Position numbers and translations under genes: made by a program. From contig DAOUFR010000105.1 of the NCBI GenBank assembly GCA_034429715.1, positions 1 through 11,821 on the forward strand: a stretch of 11,821 nt of DNA, read 5' to 3'. Below, one piece after another: positions 6,908 through 11,821 of this stretch; position 1 is the first letter of the stretch, and each line of letters begins with the position of its first letter. The DNA is from CAIMUM01 sp034429715 (GTDB lineage: Bacteria; Chloroflexota; Dehalococcoidia; GIF9; UBA5629). A model generated the notes under the pieces. It saw nothing but the letters and a program-made list of their open reading frames with translations. It did not search any database and was not told the DNA's origin.

Positions 6908-8131
6908 TTAAGCCCAGATTACTCCTTCCTTGCGGAGTGATTTTATCTCAGCGTCCGTTTTGTTTAGATATCCTTTAAGCACCTCATTACTGTGTTCTCC
7001 CAGTTCTGGATCATGCGGATTTGTACCTTGCTCGACTCCAACTGTGAGCCCGGTGAATTTAATCGGGATATTAAATGTCTTCACATGTCCCAGTTTAGGA
7101 TGATCGACATCAACTACCATATTTCTGGCCTTCAGGTGAGGATCATCGAGAAGCTCTTTCATGTCTTTAACAATGCCCACGGGCACTCCCATGGCCGCCA
7201 GCAAGGCTACCAGATCATCAGCGGTCTGATTGGCGCGCACCCAATCGGCGAAAGCCTTATTGAGGATATCCTGATTTGCGGCGCGATTAATGAACGCGCC
7301 CATGTTATCACCGCCGTATTTTTGGACGAGGTCGTCGCGTCCCATGAGACGATAAAGCTCCTCAAATACGGGTCCACCGAAAGCGCATACCATCACCCAT
7401 CTATCGTCCTTGGTGAGAAAGGCATCCCAGGGTGTGCCGAACGGATCCAGATTACCCCGTCTGGGTGGCGCCACTCCCTCCATACTCGTCTTAATAACGT
7501 TCTCTTCGAGCATGGTAAAAATGCTGTCCACCATGGCCACTTCTATTTTCTGGCCTGAGCCGGTTATATCTCTCAGCCGCAGAGCAGAAAGGATGCCGAC
7601 GAGCCAATAAAGTCCTGTAATGGAATCTGCTATGCCAGGCCCGGTCTTTAACGGAGGCATATCGGGATAACCTGTCATGCTCATGAGTCCACCCACTGCC
7701 TGCCCGATGGGATCGACACAATGCATATGTGAATAAGGGCCGTAGCTGCCGAAACCTGAAGTAGATGCATAGATTATCTTCGGATTCGCTTTCTTGACGG
7801 AATCGTAATCCAGACCAAGGGCATCCATGGCGCCCGGCATGAAATTCTCCGTGAGGATGTCGCATTTTTTAGCTAATCCAAGGAATATTTCCTTGCCTTT
7901 TTCGGTTTTTAAATTCAGTGCAACAGATTTTTTACCCCGGTTGAGCGTGGCGAAGTAACCGCTGTAATTATTCTTAAAGGGTGGTATAACGCGGGTCTTG
8001 TCACCTACCGGTGCAGCTTCAATTTTTATTATCTCCGCGCCTAAATCGCCCAGTATTTGTGTGGCAAACGGCCCTGCATATATCCAGGTTAAATCCAGTA
8101 CTTTAATTCCGCTTAATGGCTTGATACTCAT
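6908..8131 (-). CDS. class III (CaiB/BaiF) CoA-transferase, single domain
   Basis: 407 residues, normal family length. It opens with 'PLSGIKVLDLTWIYAGPFATQILGDLGAEIIKIE' features, and the catalytic Asp is present at D169 in 'GIADSITGLYW', 14 residues before 'ALRLRD', the same number as in formyl-CoA transferase. 'TSGFGSYGP' (124-132) and the C-terminal 'VDHPKLGHVKTFNIPIKF' region complete the fold. It is predicted to transfer CoA to a carboxylic acid in the cytoplasm; the substrate is unknown. The ATG at 8131 is chosen because AAGGAGG lies 7 bases upstream. An upstream in-frame ATG at 8215 would add 28 residues, and the ribosome binding site would fall inside that extension. It is the last gene of a same-strand set with the DUF6125-like and cysteine-hydrolase genes (102-base gap upstream), which suggests it activates the product of that set. 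Sequence is more AT-rich than the fused homologue at 1592-3991. Confidence 0.93.
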   Translation of the reverse strand: MSIKPLSGIKVLDLTWIYAGPFATQILGDLGAEIIKIEAAPVGDKTRVIPPFKNNYSGYFATLNRGKKSVALNLKTEKGKEIFLGLAKKCDILTENFMPGAMDALGLDYDSVKKANPKIIYASTSGFGSYGPYSHMHCVDPIGQAVGGLMSMTGYPDMPPLKTGPGIADSITGLYWLVGILSALRLRDITGSGQKIEVAMVDSIFTMLEENVIKTSMEGVAPPRRGNLDPFGTPWDAFLTKDDRWVMVCAFGGPVFEELYRLMGRDDLVQKYGGDNMGAFINRAANQDILNKAFADWVRANQTADDLVALLAAMGVPVGIVKDMKELLDDPHLKARNMVVDVDHPKLGHVKTFNIPIKFTGLTVGVEQGTNPHDPELGEHSNEVLKGYLNKTDAEIKSLRKEGVIWA

Positions 8132-8233
8132 AATGTCCTCCTTATCGGTTAGATTCATCCAAGTCGCTTTCTTTATTATTATCCATCCGGTAAAAATTTT
8201 GGCTGGTGGCAACATTAAAATCCTGTTATCCTG

Positions 8234-8803
8234 CTATGCGGACAGGAGAAACTCCCATTCACACATAACGCCGGCTTTAGGGGCATCAGGGTGCGCATGT
8301 AAACATGTGACCTGAATCTTCTCATTGATTACAGCGGAGAACGCCCTGTATAGATTTGGCGCACCCAGTTTACAAGGAAGCAATGGCAGGTTTTGAGAAG
8401 TGCGATAAGTACCCATCGGGCACTTAGTAACCCTCATGACGAGCCGTTGGCCTGTGATTTCGATAAATTCCCATTCGAAACCGCTATTTACCCATTGAGC
8501 CGCACAGAATTTAAGCAAAGTAGCCAGCGCTTGTATATCGCTGCCAAGTTTAAAAGTCCTTTTTATTCGGTGTGCCTGTGCCTTTGCCACATTCTCCCAA
8601 ACTTCGCCGTCCAAACGAGCAGCATTGTCGAATCCGAAATCGCGTTCTATGAAGATCATCCAGTAGTTTTGCAGGGTCCAAAAGGTTTTGACCCACGCAT
8701 CAACAAGGTCAACGATATCTTCCTTGGGCAATCTCATCAATTCTTTTCTTAAGACATCCCACGTGACTTTTCCCGGCAATGTTTTCAAGTCATTATTTTG
8801 CAT
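8234..8803 (-). CDS. DUF6125-like protein of unknown function with conserved Cys/His pattern
   Basis: 189 residues. An N-terminal helical part ('LPKEDIVDLVDAWVKTFWTL', followed by an aromatic 'NYWMIFIERDFGFDNAARLD' stretch and 'VWENVAKAQAHRIKRTF') leads to a mixed C-terminal half. There C128, C144, C167, H169, H171 and C181 are spaced as in proteins I recall as the DUF6125 family ('..C.......CK..G...C...PD....C.WEF'). These residues could bind a metal or cofactor; this is inference. No signal peptide or membrane helix. The ATG at 8803 is preferred over 8821 because GAGAGG is 6 bases upstream. It lies between the cysteine hydrolase and the CoA-transferase on the same strand, so it is probably part of that pathway. 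Family membership is from pattern memory and not certain; molecular function is unknown. Confidence 0.75.
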   Translation of the reverse strand: MQNNDLKTLPGKVTWDVLRKELMRLPKEDIVDLVDAWVKTFWTLQNYWMIFIERDFGFDNAARLDGEVWENVAKAQAHRIKRTFKLGSDIQALATLLKFCAAQWVNSGFEWEFIEITGQRLVMRVTKCPMGTYRTSQNLPLLPCKLGAPNLYRAFSAVINEKIQVTCLHAHPDAPKAGVMCEWEFLLSA

Positions 8804-8826
8804 AGTAACCTCTCCATACAAGTTAC

Positions 8827-8854
8827 CCTGGGGCCGGGTAGGACCGGCCCCGGG
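8827..8854. other. GC-rich hairpin in the hydrolase/DUF6125 intergenic gap
   Basis: An 11-bp stem with one G-T wobble: 8827-8837 pairs with 8844-8854, with core GGGGCCGG / CCGGCCCC and a 6-base loop. On the minus strand, the direction of the operon, it has no T-run after it. On the plus strand it is followed by TTTT. In the operon mRNA it would sit about 24 bases before the DUF6125-like start. It could protect or segment the transcript, partially terminate, or stop antisense transcription. Confidence 0.55.
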
Positions 8855-8886
8855 TTTTCGTTACAACAGGTTTTTGACTTGCCGTA

Positions 8887-9606
8887 TTATAGGCTGCTTA
8901 TCAGGTCGACCACTTGCTTGGACGACAAAACCGGCGCCATCATCAAGCCCATTCTCTGGCAGGCTAATTTAGTGGTCTCCATGTTGGCGGTAGCCGACGC
9001 ATCACTGACAAGTACAGACAGATAGCCTCGGTCCCATCCACTACGTATGGTAGCCTCCACACATTGATCGATCTCACATCCGCAGACAATAATTGTTTTT
9101 GTGCCCAAATAATGAAGGTAAGTCTGCAGGTTTGTACCCTCGAAGGTGCTCCAAAGACGTTTATCTATGATCAGGTCTTTGGGTTCCATGACTGCCTTGA
9201 GCTCGTCGACGATATCGATATTCCAGGTATCACCCAGCATCAGGTCCGGGATGGCCGTGCGCAGGAAACTGATCAAAGCTTCAAAATAGGAGCCGGGTAA
9301 AAGATCTTTTCCCCCTGCCAGGAATGTTTGGCGTACCCATATGACCGGTATTTCCTTTTTTCTGCAGGCTGAGACAATATTTTTTATATTCTTGACCAAT
9401 CCCAGTTCCTCAGCGACCTTCCATGTGCCCGTCCAATTCAAGTTGCCGTCCTTGTGCACTATATCATTCTGTGCATCGACAACGATAAATACTGTAGATT
9501 CCTTCTTTACGAACCTCGTCCAATCTATCAGGTCATAAAACGTTTTTCCCGACAGCATGTCATTTACCAGCTGATTAAAAGTTGTTTTGTACTCTTTTTT
9601 TACCAC
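8887..9606 (-). CDS. isochorismatase-family cysteine hydrolase
   Basis: 239 residues; the core starts near residue 37 after a helical N-terminal extension. The family triad is visible: D44 in 'FIVVDAQND', K149 in 'IIDKRLWSTFEGTNL', and the nucleophile C182 in 'CGCEIDQCVEATIRSGWDRGY'. Relatives hydrolyse amides (nicotinamide, N-carbamoyl compounds, maleamate) or the isochorismate vinyl ether. Here a carboxylic acid product would suit the CoA-transferase encoded downstream, but the substrate is not readable from sequence. The start is GTG at 9606, with GAGGAG (9620-9615) 8 bases upstream; no ATG is in a suitable place. First gene of the minus-strand set and divergent from a MarR regulator, which is the usual arrangement for an inducer-responsive operon. 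Cytoplasmic. Confidence 0.88.
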   Translation of the reverse strand: MVKKEYKTTFNQLVNDMLSGKTFYDLIDWTRFVKKESTVFIVVDAQNDIVHKDGNLNWTGTWKVAEELGLVKNIKNIVSACRKKEIPVIWVRQTFLAGGKDLLPGSYFEALISFLRTAIPDLMLGDTWNIDIVDELKAVMEPKDLIIDKRLWSTFEGTNLQTYLHYLGTKTIIVCGCEIDQCVEATIRSGWDRGYLSVLVSDASATANMETTKLACQRMGLMMAPVLSSKQVVDLISSL

Positions 9607-9764
9607 TTTAATTTCTCCTCAATATTAAATTGACTGTTACTGAATTATTTTGCCGTAGCCTGGCTGGAAATTTAGATTAATCAGTTTTTTTAAATAACCA
9701 CCTCCCTGAAAGCCAAGATAGCTGAATTATGCTCAGGCCCCTTGATTTTAAATGAGAGTTAATT

Positions 9765-9774
9765 ACAGGCCTGT
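9765..9774. promoter_or_regulatory. perfect 10-bp palindrome in the hydrolase/marR intergenic region
   Basis: ACAGGCCTGT is a perfect dyad about 160 bases upstream of the hydrolase start and 95 bases upstream of the marR start. It may be a regulator site, but no second copy was seen in the window. Confidence 0.3.
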
Positions 9775-9777
9775 TAA

Positions 9778-9810
9778 TATAATTATGCAATTTATAATTA
9801 CATAATTATA
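9778..9810. promoter_or_regulatory. AT-rich inverted repeat, candidate MarR operator
   Basis: Perfect 10-bp arms, TATAATTATG (9778-9787) and CATAATTATA (9801-9810), are separated by 13 bases in the divergent marR/hydrolase region. MarR proteins are dimers and often bind AT-rich dyads next to their own gene. The low-complexity sequence makes chance possible. Confidence 0.4.
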
Positions 9811-9815
9811 ATTCT

Positions 9816-9844
9816 TTGTCAAGATATCTCGTAAGATATATACT
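9816..9844 (+). promoter_or_regulatory. predicted marR promoter with palindrome in the spacer
   Basis: TTGTCA (-35, 9816-9821), exactly 17 bases, then TATACT (-10, 9839-9844). The spacer contains the palindrome AGATATCT (9822-9829), and AAGATAT occurs twice, 12 bases apart (9821-9827 and 9833-9839). A repressor bound there would block RNA polymerase, consistent with autoregulation. Transcription would begin near 9851, downstream of the first in-frame ATG at 9848. Confidence 0.5.
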
Positions 9845-9859
9845 ATAATGGGTTCCAGT

Positions 9860-10393
9860 ATGGCAAAGGATAAAGCTGAGGATATGATTGTAACGGGAAA
9901 TATTAAGCCAGATGGTGCCACTTTGGCTTCGCTTATTCTTTCTCAGGCCTTTGTTAACTGGCACAAAGCATTTATGAGGGTGCTTGATCCATATAAATTG
10001 ACCTATTCGCAGTGGATTATATTGCATACCTTGATGTCCACGGGTGAGCCGATGTCACCGTCGGAACTCAACCGTTACCTGACTATCGAGGGTACGTCCA
10101 TCAGTGTGGTTATCGACGGGATCGAGAGGCGTGGCCTTATCCAGAGGCGTCGTTCCAGAGCTGATCGGCGCGTGGTCAAGGTTCGTTTGATTGCTGAAGG
10201 TCGTTTATTGTTAAGTAAAATCGATGCGAAGATAGGCGGGCTGATAAATGAGATCTTCGGCCCTTTGACTGCGGCCGAGCGCACGCAATTAATAGCCTTA
10301 TGCCGCAAGATACGCGATGCGTCGATTATGCATAATGGAGGGGATATTGAGGAGGTCGAGAATATCCTGATGAGGTTCAGCGGCACCCGCTGA
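9860..10393 (+). CDS. MarR-family transcriptional regulator
   Basis: 177 residues from ATG 9860. The winged helix-turn-helix is clear: 'LTYSQWIILHTLM' leads into 'SPSELNRYLTIEGTSISVVIDGIERRGLIQRR' (helix-turn-helix), then the wing 'SRADRRVVKVRLIAEGR', followed by the C-terminal dimerisation helices. Members bind small phenolic or acyl-CoA-like ligands and release DNA, derepressing neighbouring catabolic or efflux genes. The divergent hydrolase/DUF6125/CoA-transferase set is the obvious target, along with its own promoter. Start choice: ATG 9848 lies at or before the predicted transcript start, so ATG 9860 or ATG 9884 is likelier; neither has a strong ribosome binding site. Confidence 0.9.
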   Translation: MAKDKAEDMIVTGNIKPDGATLASLILSQAFVNWHKAFMRVLDPYKLTYSQWIILHTLMSTGEPMSPSELNRYLTIEGTSISVVIDGIERRGLIQRRRSRADRRVVKVRLIAEGRLLLSKIDAKIGGLINEIFGPLTAAERTQLIALCRKIRDASIMHNGGDIEEVENILMRFSGTR

Positions 10394-10563
10394 TCCGGGA
10401 TAAATGCAGCGAAAATCATCCGTACTGTTATTTTGGGCTGCAGATTGCGCGTTTACGAAGCAGTAGCTGTGCTGAACAGGTGTAGAAAAAGCTTCTGCCC
10501 GTTTGGCAGCCTATGCCGACCCGGGCTATTATTAAGCGAGGCAATTCGCAGAGGCGACCGGCT

Positions 10564-11619
10564 ATGGAAAGAGAATACCATTTAAAAGATTTGGGAAAAC
10601 ATATATATAAAAGGTTATTCCCTGTATTATCACTCATCGTGTTGCCGGCCGTCCTGCTTCTGAACTGCCAGTGCCAGTTCAAGCCGGAGCAGCCTCCGGA
10701 TGAAGTGATCCTGCAGTTGAAAGGGAGGCACCAGGCGCAGTTCGCCGGCTTCTATCTGGCCCAGGAGAAAGGATACTATTCGCAGGAAAACATCAATGTT
10801 ACCTTTCTCGAGGGTGAGAAAGATCTGGCCATCGTACAGCGAATAGTTTACGATAAAGCGGATTTTGGTGTGATTGCCCCTGAATCCGTCCTGATGGCGC
10901 GCAGTCAGGATCAACCGGTAACCGCCATAGCCGCTATATACAGGCAATCACCAATAGTCTATGTTGCTTTATTCGACTCTGGCATACTGCGACCGCGGGA
11001 CTTTCTGGGTAAGACGGTGGCCACGCTGGATGCCAGCGGATCACAGCAGGACCTCCAGGTACAATACTATATCATGATGAAAAGGCTGGGCCTGGATATC
11101 TCCAAAACAAAACTGATTGCCTGGGATCCGGTCTTTACGACGTTTTACGGCCATGAGGCGGATATCACCTCCTGTTATTCGAATACAAGTTTGATCGAGA
11201 TGAAACAGAAGGGATTAATGCTCAACCTCATCTGGCCAAGCGATTACGGCGTTTACTTCTACTCGGATCTGGTGGTAACCCGGGAGAGCCTGATCAAAGA
11301 GAATCCCGGTCTGGTGGCCCGCTTCCTGCGCGCCACGCTCAGGGGCTGGCAGGACGCCGTCGAGGACTATGAGCAGGCCATACCTGCCGTCCTGAAATAT
11401 AACAAAGGCAAGGACCCGCAGCTGCAGGCGGCGATATTGGAGGCCCAGCTGCCGCTGGTACACACCGGGGACGATTATATCGGCTGGATGAAGCCGGACG
11501 ACTGGGAGGCCATGTATCAAATCCTGCTGGATTACGACCTGCTGGCCAAGCCGTTCGATGTAAACCTGGCCTACACCATGCAATTCCTGAATGAAATCTA
11601 CGGAAGCGAAGGTAAGTGA
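10564..11619 (+). CDS. NMT1/THI5-type periplasmic substrate-binding protein
   Basis: 351 residues from ATG 10564. Residues 17-34 form a hydrophobic export segment after a basic start. C35 and C37 follow 'LLLN', so it may be a lipoprotein, but Asn before Cys is a poor lipobox and an uncleaved anchor is possible. The mature part has the family hallmark 'AQFAGFYLAQEKGYYSQENINV', then 'DFGVIAPESVLMAR' and 'GKTVATLDASGSQQDL', as in binding proteins for pyrimidines, sulfonates and nitrate-like small molecules. ATG 10564 is taken over ATG 10513 because AGAGG lies about 10 bases upstream and the extra residues are uncharacteristic. It overlaps the following membrane protein gene by GTGA. This pairing, rather than ABC permease genes, suggests the binding protein may feed a sensor. 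ABC components could still lie beyond the window. Confidence 0.85.
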   Translation: MEREYHLKDLGKHIYKRLFPVLSLIVLPAVLLLNCQCQFKPEQPPDEVILQLKGRHQAQFAGFYLAQEKGYYSQENINVTFLEGEKDLAIVQRIVYDKADFGVIAPESVLMARSQDQPVTAIAAIYRQSPIVYVALFDSGILRPRDFLGKTVATLDASGSQQDLQVQYYIMMKRLGLDISKTKLIAWDPVFTTFYGHEADITSCYSNTSLIEMKQKGLMLNLIWPSDYGVYFYSDLVVTRESLIKENPGLVARFLRATLRGWQDAVEDYEQAIPAVLKYNKGKDPQLQAAILEAQLPLVHTGDDYIGWMKPDDWEAMYQILLDYDLLAKPFDVNLAYTMQFLNEIYGSEGK

Positions 11620-11821
11620 ACGTAAGGTCGAGGATAACCCTGCTGTTCGTGCTGCTGGCGGTCGTGCCGGTGGTCGTTGTGGGTTTCATGTCCTATTACA
11701 CGGGTCGGCAGTCCATCGAGCAGGTTGAAATCAATCACCTGGTATCCACCAATTTGATGAAGAGCAGCGAGTTGACCAGGTGGATAGAAGGATATCAACA
11801 GAGAATGGAGGAACTGGCGCA
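11616..11821 (+). CDS. membrane-anchored sensor-like protein, N-terminal fragment
   Basis: An open frame begins with GTG at 11616, overlapping the TGA of the binding-protein gene (GTGA), and is still open at the window end after 68 codons. Residues 3-7 are basic (R-S-R) and about 7-24 form a strong transmembrane helix ('LLFVLLAVVPVVVVGFMSYY'). A polar helical region follows ('QSIEQVEINHLVSTNLMKSS'), like the start of the extracytoplasmic domain of bacterial histidine kinases, chemoreceptors or diguanylate cyclases. No output domain is visible, so the class is unknown. The overlap implies translational coupling with the binding protein. Confidence 0.7.
   Translation, partial: MNVRSRITLLFVLLAVVPVVVVGFMSYYTGRQSIEQVEINHLVSTNLMKSSELTRWIEGYQQRMEELA

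Noticed and set aside
8132..8215. A 28-residue N-terminal extension of the single-domain CoA-transferase from an ATG at 8215.
   Set aside because: AAGGAGG sits 7 bases before the internal ATG at 8131, and family members start at the equivalent of that Met.
9680..9720. A minus-strand GGGAGGTGG stretch in the hydrolase/marR gap, like a ribosome binding site.
   Set aside because: The only start nearby (GTG) reaches a stop after two more codons; no gene follows.
10495..10509. A CTGCC-CGTTT-GGCAG stem-loop between marR and the binding-protein gene.
   Set aside because: The 5-bp stem has no T-run after it; too weak to call a terminator. The rest of 10394-10563 shows nothing I can support.

Overview
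This window looks like part of the genome of an anaerobic, organic-acid- or xenobiotic-metabolising bacterium. The evidence is a run of class III (CaiB/BaiF) CoA-transferases, a DUF6125-like protein, a nitronate monooxygenase/enoyl-reductase-like flavoprotein, and a truncated gene starting with the 2Fe-2S domain typical of formate dehydrogenase alpha, NuoG or [FeFe]-hydrogenase subunits. Gene content and the style of the small palindromic repeat are compatible with Chloroflexota (Dehalococcoidia-like) or a deltaproteobacterial-type lineage, but no RNA gene or marker protein fixes the taxonomy. Coding density is high. The longest stretch without a gene is about 250 bases (9607-9859). No tRNA, rRNA, CRISPR array, transposase or phage gene was seen.

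Layout. (1) 1-1355, minus strand: an FMN-dependent NMO/FabK-type gene reads towards a 2Fe-2S domain gene that runs off the left edge. A TTGACA-type promoter lies upstream of the NMO-like gene. (2) 1592-3991, plus strand: one 799-residue protein made of two CaiB/BaiF CoA-transferase domains in tandem. The linker is encoded by two nearly identical 65-bp palindromic repeat copies, read in frame. The first domain has Tyr where the catalytic Asp should be; the second keeps the Asp. (3) 3988-6124, minus strand: a transglutaminase-like protein and a YtcJ-type metal-dependent amidohydrolase overlap and are probably co-translated; they converge on the fused CoA-transferase with a 4-bp overlap. (4) 6233-6850, plus strand: a GNAT acetyltransferase, divergent from (3). 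(5) 6908-9606, minus strand: a cysteine hydrolase (isochorismatase family), then a DUF6125-like protein, then an apparently intact class III CoA-transferase. A MarR regulator (9860-10393) is divergent from this set across an AT-rich intergenic region carrying several dyads. (6) 10564-11821, plus strand: an NMT1/THI5-type substrate-binding protein overlaps, by GTGA, the start of a membrane-anchored protein that resembles a sensor and is cut by the window edge.

How they may work together (inference): block (5) with its MarR regulator reads as a compact, ligand-induced catabolic module. The hydrolase would release a carboxylic acid, the CoA-transferase would activate it as a thioester, and the DUF6125-like protein has an unknown role. 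By eye, blocks (4), (5) and marR are more AT-rich than the fused CoA-transferase/amidohydrolase block, so the two halves may have different histories. The most unusual item is the in-frame repeat pair inside the fused CoA-transferase.
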